Source: Flavobacterium sp.
Lineage (GTDB): Bacteria > Bacteroidota > Bacteroidia > Flavobacteriales > Flavobacteriaceae
DNA: 50,950 nucleotides
Reading direction: 5' to 3'
Assembly (NCBI RefSeq): GCF_027484945.1
Contig: NZ_JAIXRZ010000026.1
Span: 1-50,950 of the forward strand
Part shown: positions 8,295 to 18,629 of the stretch, piece after piece
How the letters are laid out: every line of letters starts with the position of its first letter
Numbering within the stretch: position 1 is the stretch's first letter
Notes under the pieces: generated by a model
What the model was told of the DNA's origin: nothing
Seen by the model: only the letters and a program-made list of their open reading frames with translations
Database searches by the model: none
Program-made: the position numbers and the translations under genes

Positions 8295-10625
8295 ATGAGA
8301 AAAATTTCACAAGAAATTGTTGTAATTGCTTTCGTTTTATCGTCAGCATTTACAGGGGCCCAAAATTGTAATTCGGGCTTCAAAACATTCACCATTGGTG
8401 GGTGGGGGTCGGAATGCAGCGGTAATAATCCCGGATGTTATCGCGATCAAAATTTTAGCCAAGCTTTTCCTAACGGATTAGCAATTGGATGCGGATTGAA
8501 CCAGCTTGTTTTAACCTCGTCACAAGCTGTTCAAGATTTTTTACCATCAGGAGGAACTTCTTCAACGCTGAATTCAGGAATTTTAATTAATCCAGGTCAG
8601 TCCTACAGCAATGTTTTAGCTGCACAATTAGTCGGAGTTACCTTGGCATTAGGGTTTGATACCTATGATTCTACTTTTTCCGACAATTCTTCAAGTTTAG
8701 GCGATTTAAGGATTGGGAGTGGCCCTTTTGAAGGTATGCGCGTGGGTGACTTTTTAGAATTAGCCAATGATGTCATAGGGGGGTGTCAATCGGGTTATTC
8801 TTTGTCGGATTTAAATGCTACTGCAACAGCAATTAATGAGAATTATGACAATGGAACCGTAAACAATGGATTTTTGATATGTGATTCTTTCCGAATAGGA
8901 GCAATTACAATTGATTCTAATGTTGACTGTTATGGTTTTCAAAATGGTCAAGTTACCCTAAATGTTGCTGGTGGTGAGCCACCTTATATATATGCATTAT
9001 CCAATGGTATGACTTCAGGTTACGTTCAAGAAACAGCATTCACCTTTACAGGGTTAGCAGCCGGAAATTACTCGGTCACGATTACTGATGCAGCACAAAA
9101 TACGGCAACTGGCAATGCTGTTTTCACCATTTCACAACCCTCCCAAATTCAAGTGGTAACAAGTGCTACTGCTGTTCGTTGTTTTGGGGAGTCAAATGGT
9201 TCGGCTACTATTACTTCAATTACGGGTGGGGTAGGCCCCTATTTGATTACATGGTTTAATGGAAGTACAGCACAAACCGTTACTAATTTAGTTGCAGGTT
9301 CGTATTCTGGTACAATAACCGATAGCCTCGGTTGTATGATGCCCTTTTTGGTCATTATTGATCAACCTCAAATTCTAACGGTAACAACGGTTTCTACCGC
9401 TGTACGATGTTTTGGTGGCAATGATGGTTCGTTAACCGCTTCTATATCAGGTGGAACGGCGCCGTACACTATTTTGTGGTCAACAGGAGCTACTGATACT
9501 TCAATTACGGGCTTAAGCGCAGGAATCATTTATTCAGCTCAAATTATCGATGCCAATGGTTGCGAAATCAATATAGCAGCATTTGTTACGGAACCTGCAC
9601 CTTTAGTACTTTCGGTAGTAAAAGAGAAAGTGCTTTGTGTTGGAGGAACGGCTATTGCTGTTGCCTCTACTACCGGTGGTATGGCTCCCTTTACTTACTC
9701 TTGGAATACCAATCCAATTCAAGAGGGTGATTTAGCCTATTTGCAAGTTGGCACATGGGAAGTTACAGTGACCGATGCCAACGGTTGCAGTACGTCAACA
9801 AATGTAACGATGGTATTGCAATCTTGCGAAGGATTTAACACGGTTACCCAAGGCGGATGGGGGGCAAAATGTGCAGGCAATAATTGGGGTAATTATTTGA
9901 GAAATAATTTTGCTGTATTTTTTCCTAACGGTTTGACAATAGGAGCTGGCTCACGCTTTTTACGATTAACTTCTGCTTCAGCCGTTCAAGCTTTTCTTCC
10001 CTCGGGTACAACCCCACGCGCTCTAAATTCTGGAACATTGGTAAATCCAACAACACGAACTTACTCCAATGTTTTGGCAGGACAAACAGTGGCTTTAACA
10101 TTAAATATAGCGTTTGATTTTAATGCCAATTTTTCTCCATCTTCACAAAACTTAGGGGATTTAGTATTAACAAGCGGGCCATTAGTTGGATTGAACGTTT
10201 ATAGTGTATTGGATTTGGCCAATCAGGTGCTCGGCGGAATCTCTACTCCCTTTACTGCCGCACAAATTAATGATGCCTTAGACCGAATTAATCGAAATTA
10301 TGATAACGGCGCCGTTAATTTAGGTTTCTTAACCTGTCCATGTAGACCAGGTGCAAAATTAGCAGCAACAGTACCTTTTGAAGTGACTATATATCCTAAT
10401 CCAGCTACGCATTACATCCAGCTTGTTTTTGATGTTATAAATTATCCAATTAAAATTGAAGTTTATACCCTAATGGGCCAAGTACTCCTAACGAGAAATT
10501 ATGAAATGGATCGATTGGAAGCTCATGAAATACGATTGGATTTGGATAACTTAAAATCTGGAATGTATATAGTACGTGTTCAATCAGGGAATGAAACGGT
10601 TGTTAAAAACATAATCGTAAAATAA
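8295..10625 (+). CDS. T9SS-secreted protein with SprB repeats flanked by a duplicated domain
   Basis: 776 residues. Signal peptide (MRKISQEIVVIAFVLSSAFTGAQ). An N-terminal domain (about 24-200) and a homologous domain (about 507-680) share GGWG..C.GNN, FPNGL.IG.G, AVQ.FLPSG, YSNVLA.Q, SLGDL/NLGDL and NYDNG..N.GFL.C. Between them lie four SprB-type repeats (about 207-505; C-G-NG, GG..PY, W, GL.AG.Y, TD..GC). A type-A T9SS sorting domain ends the protein (VTIYPNPATHYIQLVFD, GMYIVRV, NIIVK). It should be exported across the outer membrane and anchored or released. SprB repeats occur in gliding-motility adhesins, but this protein is far smaller than SprB; a binding role is inferred. Confidence 0.88.
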   Translation: MRKISQEIVVIAFVLSSAFTGAQNCNSGFKTFTIGGWGSECSGNNPGCYRDQNFSQAFPNGLAIGCGLNQLVLTSSQAVQDFLPSGGTSSTLNSGILINPGQSYSNVLAAQLVGVTLALGFDTYDSTFSDNSSSLGDLRIGSGPFEGMRVGDFLELANDVIGGCQSGYSLSDLNATATAINENYDNGTVNNGFLICDSFRIGAITIDSNVDCYGFQNGQVTLNVAGGEPPYIYALSNGMTSGYVQETAFTFTGLAAGNYSVTITDAAQNTATGNAVFTISQPSQIQVVTSATAVRCFGESNGSATITSITGGVGPYLITWFNGSTAQTVTNLVAGSYSGTITDSLGCMMPFLVIIDQPQILTVTTVSTAVRCFGGNDGSLTASISGGTAPYTILWSTGATDTSITGLSAGIIYSAQIIDANGCEINIAAFVTEPAPLVLSVVKEKVLCVGGTAIAVASTTGGMAPFTYSWNTNPIQEGDLAYLQVGTWEVTVTDANGCSTSTNVTMVLQSCEGFNTVTQGGWGAKCAGNNWGNYLRNNFAVFFPNGLTIGAGSRFLRLTSASAVQAFLPSGTTPRALNSGTLVNPTTRTYSNVLAGQTVALTLNIAFDFNANFSPSSQNLGDLVLTSGPLVGLNVYSVLDLANQVLGGISTPFTAAQINDALDRINRNYDNGAVNLGFLTCPCRPGAKLAATVPFEVTIYPNPATHYIQLVFDVINYPIKIEVYTLMGQVLLTRNYEMDRLEAHEIRLDLDNLKSGMYIVRVQSGNETVVKNIIVK

Positions 10626-10648
10626 GAACTGCAAACGTGTACGTAAAA

Positions 10649-10676
10649 CTCGCTTTGTGAAAGGCGGGTTTTTTTT
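10649..10676 (+). terminator. Terminator of the SprB-repeat gene
   Basis: ACTCGCTTT, GTG, then AAAGGCGGGT form a GC-rich stem with one bulge and a G-U pair, followed by eight T's. It starts 24 nt after the stop codon. Confidence 0.8.
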
Positions 10677-10805
10677 GTCAATTTGTTATGTTTTTTGGTC
10701 ACCGTACCCTCGAATTATGCTTTGCAATAGACATATAAACGATTCAAAGGGTAAACAAACAAAATGGGTATACCTTCAATATGTAAAATTTATTTGGTAC
10801 TAATA

Positions 10806-10842
10806 AAAAAAGGGAATAGGCTCAAGGCACATTCCCTTTTTT
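10806..10842 (-). terminator. Terminator of katG
   Basis: AAAAAAGGGAAT (10806-10817) and ATTCCCTTTTTT (10831-10842) are perfect 12-bp arms with a 13-nt loop. On the minus strand a T run follows, 18 nt after the katG stop. The symmetry could also terminate plus-strand transcription. Confidence 0.85.
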
Positions 10843-10859
10843 AAATCCGATAAGGAGAT

Positions 10860-13142
<2,283 letters not shown>

Positions 13143-13159
13143 TTAAATTCTCAAATTAG

Positions 13160-13189
13160 TTTGATGTGTAAAAATATAACCTATATTTG
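13160..13189 (+). promoter_or_regulatory. Promoter of oxyR
   Basis: TTTG (13160-13163), an 18-nt spacer and TATATTTG (13182-13189) match the Bacteroidota promoter consensus. Transcription would start close to 13195, within the first copy of a direct repeat. This supports ATG 13233 over the upstream in-frame codon at 13191. Confidence 0.75.
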
Positions 13190-13190
13190 A

Positions 13191-13234
13191 TTGATAAAAA
13201 CGATATTTTCAAACTTTACATTGATAAAATCGAT
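13191..13234. promoter_or_regulatory. Candidate OxyR operator: direct repeats 30 bp apart
   Basis: TTGATAAAAACGAT (13191-13204) and TTGATAAAATCGAT (13221-13234) differ at one position and are offset by exactly 30 bp, close to three helical turns. Each copy is also an imperfect palindrome (ATTGAT-N3-ATCGAT for the second). They cover the predicted oxyR transcription start and its start codon and lie upstream of katG. Binding by OxyR is inferred. Confidence 0.45.
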
Positions 13235-14165
13235 GAATATACGTCAATTTGAATATATTTTAGCAGTCGCAGAAGTTAGACACTTTGAATTAGCAGCAGA
13301 AAAGTGCTTTGCTACACAATCGACTTTGAGTACTATGGTTTCTAAATTTGAAGAAGAAATAGGAATTACAATTTTTGATCGCAAAAAAAAACCGGTTGCG
13401 ATAACTGCTGAGGGGGAAGTAATCATTGAACAATTGAAAGCAATTCAATCCCAAATCGGAGTGCTCAATGAATTGGCCAAAGAATTTAAAGGCGAAGTGA
13501 ATGGTAATTTAACGATTGCAGTTATTCCTACAATTGCACCTCCGTTATTGCCTTTATTTTTGCAGTCATTTGCACAAAAATTTCCCCAATTGCAAATTGA
13601 AATTCGAGAGCAAACTACAAGTGAAATTATTCGACTACTTAAATCACGAGAACTGGATATTGGCATTGTCTCTATCCCGGTGAATGATCCCGATTTAATA
13701 GAAATTAAATTATATGATGAACCTTTTTTATTGATGGATTGTGGTTCTCGGTATGAAAATCCGGTGCAAACCGATGTTTTAAATCCTGCAGATATATGGT
13801 TAATGGAAGAAGGGCATTGTATGCGAACACAAATATTAAATTTTTGTGATTTGGATAAAAATTACAGCAATACCCATTTAAATTTTAATTTTAAAGCTGG
13901 TTCGATTGATAGTTTGGTCCGTTTTGTAAAAGCAAATCAAGCGACAACATTAGTCCCTTATTTGGCCACTACATCATTTCCAGAATCGGATGAACAGTAT
14001 TTACGTGAATTTAGTGAACCCGTTCCGATTCGCTCCGTAGGATTGGTAGTACACCGCTATTTTGTGAAGCGCCGGGTATTGTATTTTTTAGAACAAGAAA
14101 TCTTAAAACAGGTAAAACCCTTATTGCCAACAATAACAAAGTCAAAAACACTTCATCCGATTTAG
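13233..14165 (+). CDS. oxyR: LysR-family peroxide sensor, OxyR
   Basis: 310 residues from ATG 13233 (MNIRQFEYILAVAEVRHF). The N-terminal winged helix-turn-helix (about 1-60; CFATQSTLSTMVSKFEEEIG) is followed by a LysR effector domain. Cys196 in EEGHCMRTQ and Cys205 in LNFC have the same GHC context and 9-residue spacing as the redox pair Cys199/Cys208 of E. coli OxyR, so disulfide sensing of H2O2 is well supported. Divergent from katG, its likely target. Autoregulation is inferred from repeats over its own start. Confidence 0.93.
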   Translation: MNIRQFEYILAVAEVRHFELAAEKCFATQSTLSTMVSKFEEEIGITIFDRKKKPVAITAEGEVIIEQLKAIQSQIGVLNELAKEFKGEVNGNLTIAVIPTIAPPLLPLFLQSFAQKFPQLQIEIREQTTSEIIRLLKSRELDIGIVSIPVNDPDLIEIKLYDEPFLLMDCGSRYENPVQTDVLNPADIWLMEEGHCMRTQILNFCDLDKNYSNTHLNFNFKAGSIDSLVRFVKANQATTLVPYLATTSFPESDEQYLREFSEPVPIRSVGLVVHRYFVKRRVLYFLEQEILKQVKPLLPTITKSKTLHPI

Positions 14166-14203
14166 ATAAATATCGCCAATAGTTAAATTCAATCGATTGA
14201 CAC

Positions 14204-15223
14204 TTATTTACTCACTCGATGCAGGGTAAACGTGATCGCTGCCAGTAAAAAGAAGGCTACGGCTTGATGCGTTACACCCAACCACAGAGGAACGCTGTAA
14301 AGTAAAGTGAAAATACCCAAACCAACTTGAACAAAAACGATCAAGATGAGCGCATTCATTCCTCGTTTTTGAGTAACCGATAATGAGTATTTTTTACCAG
14401 AAAAATATAGAGTAAGAATCAGTGCAACTACAATATAAGCCAGTATTCGGTGAATAAACTGAACACCGCTTTTCCCTTCTGTAAAACGGAGTAACCAATT
14501 CGGTTTTTCTAATACAATGCTATCATGAAAAAACTGACCGTCACTCATCAACGGCCAATGGTTGTGTACATGACCCGCATCCAAACCGGCCACAAATCCA
14601 CCCCAAATGATTTGGATGACCACCAAAATCCAAGTGAGACGCGCCAGATTTTTTAGAGGGGCTACACCTTCATGTCGACCGGCATATAGTAAGTCTAAGG
14701 CTACCCAAAGGGTGTAGGCAAAGGTTAAAAACGCAAAGGTCAAGTGCAAGGATAAACGAAAATGACTTACATCGGGTTGGTTGAAATCTACTAAACCACT
14801 TTTAACCATAAACCACCCTAAGAAACCTTGCATTGCACCCATTCCTAACAGAATAAAACACTTCGTTAACGTTTCGGGATTTAACCTTTTTTTCCATAAA
14901 AAATATAAAAAAGGGAGTATAAAAACCAATCCAAGTATTCGGGCAATAAAACGATGAAACCATTCCCAGAAGTAGATAAACTTGTAATCGGAAAGTGTAA
15001 AATGACTATTAATGCGTTGGTATTCTGGAAACTTTTTATATTCATCAAACGCCGTTTGCCATGCAGCCTCAGTCAAAGGAGGGAAGGTGTCGGTCACCAA
15101 ATGCCAATCGGTCATCGATAGGCCTGAACCAGTTAAGCGGGTTATACCTCCCACAACTACCATTACAAATACCAAAACACATCCGGTTAATAACCAATAT
15201 ACAACGCCTTTGTCGGTTTTCAT
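14204..15223 (-). CDS. ctaA: Haem A synthase (CtaA/COX15)
   Basis: 339 residues, about eight transmembrane helices. It oxidises the C8 methyl of haem O to the formyl group of haem A for aa3-type cytochrome oxidases in the inner membrane. Motifs: VVVGGITRLTGSGLSMTDW in helix 1, FWEWFHRFIARILG with the haem-ligand histidine, the long loop DAGHVHNHWPLMSDGQ, HRILAY and a late GVTHQAVAF histidine. This resembles the COX15-like type with the LTGSGLSMTDW signature. Haem O synthase and oxidase genes are not in the window. Convergent with oxyR. Confidence 0.93.
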   Translation of the reverse strand: MKTDKGVVYWLLTGCVLVFVMVVVGGITRLTGSGLSMTDWHLVTDTFPPLTEAAWQTAFDEYKKFPEYQRINSHFTLSDYKFIYFWEWFHRFIARILGLVFILPFLYFLWKKRLNPETLTKCFILLGMGAMQGFLGWFMVKSGLVDFNQPDVSHFRLSLHLTFAFLTFAYTLWVALDLLYAGRHEGVAPLKNLARLTWILVVIQIIWGGFVAGLDAGHVHNHWPLMSDGQFFHDSIVLEKPNWLLRFTEGKSGVQFIHRILAYIVVALILTLYFSGKKYSLSVTQKRGMNALILIVFVQVGLGIFTLLYSVPLWLGVTHQAVAFFLLAAITFTLHRVSK

Positions 15224-15243
15224 AGCGCTAAATTTAGAGAAAA

Positions 15244-15272
15244 CAAAAGTACATTACAGAATTGAAATGCAA
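15244..15272 (-). promoter_or_regulatory. Promoter of ctaA
   Basis: On the minus strand TTG (15270-15272), an 18-nt spacer and TACTTTTG (15244-15251) match the Bacteroidota consensus. The element ends 20 nt before ATG 15223. Confidence 0.75.
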
Positions 15273-15378
15273 CGATTAAACGGTGGTTAATTTTTTGTTT
15301 TTTTTAGCGTTTTAAATGTAAAATGAACAAAAAATGTTGGCCACAAACAAATGCCACGAGTTGCTGCATTATTGGTAA

Positions 15379-16803
15379 TCAATTGGGTCCAATTAACCCC
15401 ATTTGCTTGGCTTTTACCATCACAAAGTCGAATGCAGCTTGGTACTCATTCGGAATTTCACCTTCTAATATGGCTTCTTTTACCGCATCTTTCAATTGAC
15501 CCACTTCACGCGAAGGTTTAAGATTAAAGATGCTCATAATTTCTTCTCCAGTTATCGGGGGTTGGAAATTACGCACCTGATCACGGGCTTCAACTTCTAC
15601 GATTTTTTGACGAACCAACTCAAAGTTCTTGTGGTACTTTTCAAATTTCTTCGGATTCTTTGTAGTGATATCGGCTTCGCACAGTGTCATCAGACTTTCA
15701 ACATCTTCGCCTGCATCAAAAATCAAACGACGAACTGCACTATCCGTTACAATGTCTTGTGCCAAAACAATTGGGCGCGAACTCATCATCACCATTTTTT
15801 GCACAAATTTCATTTTTTGATTCAACGGCATGTGCAAACGAGCAAAAAGTTTTTTTACCATTTTGCTTCCTAAGAATTCGTGACCATGAAACGTCCATCC
15901 TTGTTTTTTGTGAAAGCGTTTGGTTGGAGCTTTCCCAATGTCATGCAACAAGGCAGCCCACCGCAACCACAAGTCGTCGGTGTTCGGACAAATATTGTCA
16001 ACCACTTCTAAGGTATGGTAAAAATTGTTCTTATGCGTATGTCCTTCCACTTCTTCCACGCTATTAAGTGCGGTTAATTCGGGAAGAATTCGTTCCAATA
16101 ATCCTGTTTGATGTAACAGTAAAAAACCCAAAGAAGGTTGGGCTGTAGCTAAAATTTTATTCAATTCATCCACAATGCGCTCACCCGAAATAATGTCAAT
16201 CCGGTGGGCATTTCGCGTAATCGAATCCAATGATGCGATGTCTATTGTAAAGTTTAATTGCGAAGCAAAACGAATGGCGCGTAACATACGCAAGGGGTCG
16301 TCAGAATAGGTAATATCGGGATCCAAAGGCGTCCGTATCAATTTTGCTTCCAAATCAGCTACCCCGCCAAACGGATCGACTAAATCGCCAAAAGTCGTTG
16401 GATTTAAAGAAAATGCCAAGGCGTTGATTGTAAAATCTCTACGTTTTTGATCGTCTTCTAATGTGCCTTCGGCAACAAAAGGATTCCTGCTGTCTTCAGC
16501 ATAACTTTCTTTTCGCGCACCCACAAATTCGATATCCATATCCTTGTAGCGCAACATCGCTGTACCGTAGTTTTTAAAAATTTGTACCTTAGGATTGTGG
16601 GGGAGAAGGGAACTTACTTTAACCGCCAAATCAATACCCGAACCTACAGCCACTATATCAATATCCTTTTTGTGCTTGCGTTGCAGCAATAAATCGCGAA
16701 CAAAACCGCCAATCACATAACACTCGAGATGTAATTCTTTTGCTGCTTGTGCAACTACAGAAAAGATTTTAGGGTTTAAAACTTCGGCGTAATTAGTTTT
16801 CAA
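15379..16803 (-). CDS. cca: CCA-adding tRNA nucleotidyltransferase with HD domain
   Basis: About 474 residues from a probable TTG start (16803, [14 protein letters not shown]); a GTG at 16836 would add 11 residues. It adds or repairs the tRNA 3'-CCA end. The N-terminal polymerase-beta-type domain has [11 protein letters not shown] and the DIDIV metal-binding DxD, then [11 protein letters not shown] and the RNA-binding [16 protein letters not shown] central HD domain ([13 protein letters not shown] with HGHEF) follows, and a helical tail. I prefer the downstream start because the GTG lies upstream of a TACTTTTG promoter element. TTG starts are less common, so start confidence is moderate. Confidence 0.9.
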   Translation of the reverse strand: MKTNYAEVLNPKIFSVVAQAAKELHLECYVIGGFVRDLLLQRKHKKDIDIVAVGSGIDLAVKVSSLLPHNPKVQIFKNYGTAMLRYKDMDIEFVGARKESYAEDSRNPFVAEGTLEDDQKRRDFTINALAFSLNPTTFGDLVDPFGGVADLEAKLIRTPLDPDITYSDDPLRMLRAIRFASQLNFTIDIASLDSITRNAHRIDIISGERIVDELNKILATAQPSLGFLLLHQTGLLERILPELTALNSVEEVEGHTHKNNFYHTLEVVDNICPNTDDLWLRWAALLHDIGKAPTKRFHKKQGWTFHGHEFLGSKMVKKLFARLHMPLNQKMKFVQKMVMMSSRPIVLAQDIVTDSAVRRLIFDAGEDVESLMTLCEADITTKNPKKFEKYHKNFELVRQKIVEVEARDQVRNFQPPITGEEIMSIFNLKPSREVGQLKDAVKEAILEGEIPNEYQAAFDFVMVKAKQMGLIGPN

Positions 16804-16818
16804 CGGGATTATTTTTTG

Positions 16819-16826
16819 CAAAAGTA
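16819..16826 (-). promoter_or_regulatory. -7 element of cca
   Basis: Minus-strand TACTTTTG (TAnnTTTG), ending 15 nt upstream of the proposed TTG start at 16803 and downstream of the alternative GTG at 16836. No -33 TTG identified. Confidence 0.5.
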
Positions 16827-16848
16827 CAAATTCCACTCGGTTATATGG

Positions 16849-16925
16849 GCACCCGGGCGCGTCATCCGCTCTATCTTTTATTTCGCTTGCGCTTCATAAA
16901 AGGATGCCTCTACTACCGCTGGTGC
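16849..16925. repeat. Imperfect palindromic intergenic element (REP-like)
   Basis: GC-richer than its surroundings. Outer arms GCACC (16849) and GGTGC (16921-16925) and inner arms ATCTTTTAT (16873-16881) and ATAAAAGGAT (16896-16905) would fold into a long interrupted hairpin around a CGCTTGCG loop. From memory it resembles a dispersed intergenic repeat type (CATCCGCT...ATAAAAGGATGCC) of Flavobacteriia. It lies between cca and tsaC. Confidence 0.5.
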
Positions 16926-17015
16926 ATTCTTGGACATATCAAATATTCGAAACTAAAGACCAATGTAATGTTGGAACCCATTTAAAATATCGATTCATAT
17001 ATTAAAATGGTAACG

Positions 17016-17071
17016 CATTGACACATCGCCTCATTGTCACATTGCCTCATTGTCACATTGCCTCATTACCT
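17016..17071. repeat. Degenerate octamer tandem repeat ending at the tsaC stop codon
   Basis: Seven consecutive 8-mers: CATTGACA, CATCGCCT, CATTGTCA, CATTGCCT, CATTGTCA, CATTGCCT, CATTACCT. CATTGTCA and CATTGCCT alternate. The last unit reaches the first base of the tsaC stop codon (minus strand). Confidence 0.9.
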
Positions 17072-17646
17072 TATTTCCGTATCACCTTTACTTGTGCATC
17101 CTGTGTCAACTTGATAATCGTAGAAGGAGTATTACACAATTTATCTTGGTGCAATTGTACGATATAATCGACACCATTACGGATAACTGAACTGATTTCT
17201 TGAAAGGATTTTGGGGTGGGTTCACCCGAAATATTGGCTGAAGTCGAAACCAACGGACGTTTCATGCGTTCCATTAGTTTAAAGCAAAAAGGTTCTTTGA
17301 CCAACCGCATTCCCAATGAATTATCTAGAGCAATAATATTTTTGGCCACATTTTTAGGATGATCCAAAATTAATGTAGTTGGCTTTTCTGATAAATCCAA
17401 TAATTGCCAGGCCACTTCTGGAATGTTATGAAACACCGAATGCAGCATGCGGTCGCCATTCATCAATACAATCATATTTTTGGATTCTTCCCGGCGTTTT
17501 AATTCGTAGATTTTATTAATAGCCGCCTCATTAGTAGCATCACAACCAATGCCCCAAACGGTATCGGTAGGGTATAGAATGATGCCACCCTTGGCAATGA
17601 CTTCGTAGGCGTTATGCACTTCGGTTGCAATTAACTTTGGATCCAT
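17071..17646 (-). CDS. tsaC: Threonylcarbamoyl-AMP synthase (TsaC/YrdC/Sua5 type)
   Basis: 191 residues. It makes threonylcarbamoyl-adenylate from threonine, bicarbonate and ATP for the tRNA t6A37 modification. Motifs: ILYPTDTVWGIGCDATN at the N-terminus, the KRREESKNMIVLM loop (basic pair of the family; the usual KRxxxKP proline is replaced), and LVSTSANISGEPTP. The short YrdC-only form, without a Sua5 C-terminal domain. It starts 2 nt after the WavE-like gene, so this housekeeping gene is last in a surface-glycan operon and may depend on readthrough. Confidence 0.92.
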   Translation of the reverse strand: MDPKLIATEVHNAYEVIAKGGIILYPTDTVWGIGCDATNEAAINKIYELKRREESKNMIVLMNGDRMLHSVFHNIPEVAWQLLDLSEKPTTLILDHPKNVAKNIIALDNSLGMRLVKEPFCFKLMERMKRPLVSTSANISGEPTPKSFQEISSVIRNGVDYIVQLHQDKLCNTPSTIIKLTQDAQVKVIRK

Positions 17647-17648
17647 AG

Positions 17649-18629
17649 TTACGCGCGTTTCATGCGTTGTAAACGCTTTTTTCTTCGTCTAAAATTCTTT
17701 AAAATATAGCGAAACGAATTCCATTTCACCTGTAACGCCATCCAAAAATCATTACTCTTCTTTTGAACACAATAGGCTTCATACAAGGCTTCCCATTGTT
17801 CAAAGCGGTATAAAGTAGGATTATCCAATTCGATATCCATTTTTTCAGGTAATCGTAAGCCCAATTGGTCCAATTCTAAAAACACAAAATTATCAATCAG
17901 TGTTTTTTCCGAAAGGGCAATTTTTGAAAAAGGTACTTCACAGTAATAGTTTAATTGCAAATTTATTCCTTTTTTGGCAGCACAACGATACCAAATATAT
18001 TGTTCACAAGCATAACGCATTTTATAGGCATCATAAACATACGGTTCATTGTAAATAATATGAGTTTCAGGAAAAAAACGTGTTGTTTCGGGTTCGGGTT
18101 GCAACGGAATATCCCATAATAATTTCATATCCCTAGTTAACCCAACTTGAAAAATATCACTTACATGATATAAAATTGGTATTCTTCTAGGGTCTTTGGT
18201 AAAGGCTACAGAAGTTAAAATACGCTGTTCAAAAACTTGATATCTGTTGTGTGCATTGTATTTGCACAAATAGTTTAAAAAACCGTTATGAATCAAATGG
18301 CAATCACTGCGTAATTTCATGGTGTATGTTCGTGTAGCTTTCAATACACCATTGCGCGTTGACACAATCTGACGGTTATTGTTATTGAATTTGGAGGTGT
18401 TGCTATCGTAATAGGAGGTGCCACCTGGATCTTCGTTTTCAATTAAAACATCAAAGTCCAAATGAGAAACGGCACTGCCTCTCCAAGTCGATAAGATAAT
18501 CTCAGCACCCGGTAAATGCTGTCGCGCACTTGCCAAACAGCGTTGCGTGAGTTGCAAAGCTGCTTCATCGCCGGGTTTACCATGAACCGGACCTTGAACT
18601 ACAACAGAAAAATCTGAGGGATTATACAT
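17649..18629 (-). CDS. WavE-family lipopolysaccharide synthesis protein (copy 1)
   Basis: 326 residues. N-terminal DFSVVVQGPV, then GAEIILSTWRGS, DVLIENEDPGG, NNRQIVSTRNGVLKATRTYTMKLRSDC and a C-terminal YCEVPFSKI region, the layout of WavE-type proteins named from the Vibrio cholerae LPS core locus and thought to be glycosyltransferases. The DFDVLIENEDPG and KLRSDCHL acidic residues could bind a metal-nucleotide sugar. It overlaps the upstream nucleotidyltransferase by 8 nt. A basic C-terminus (RRRKKRLQRMKR) suggests membrane association. A paralogue, 20998-21888, lies in the same operon. Confidence 0.8.
   Translation of the reverse strand: MYNPSDFSVVVQGPVHGKPGDEAALQLTQRCLASARQHLPGAEIILSTWRGSAVSHLDFDVLIENEDPGGTSYYDSNTSKFNNNNRQIVSTRNGVLKATRTYTMKLRSDCHLIHNGFLNYLCKYNAHNRYQVFEQRILTSVAFTKDPRRIPILYHVSDIFQVGLTRDMKLLWDIPLQPEPETTRFFPETHIIYNEPYVYDAYKMRYACEQYIWYRCAAKKGINLQLNYYCEVPFSKIALSEKTLIDNFVFLELDQLGLRLPEKMDIELDNPTLYRFEQWEALYEAYCVQKKSNDFWMALQVKWNSFRYILKNFRRRKKRLQRMKRA

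Noticed and set aside
13191..13232. Upstream extension of oxyR (14 extra residues from 13191)
   Set aside because: The extension lies over the predicted transcription start and repeats; the LysR domain starts naturally at MNIRQF (13233).
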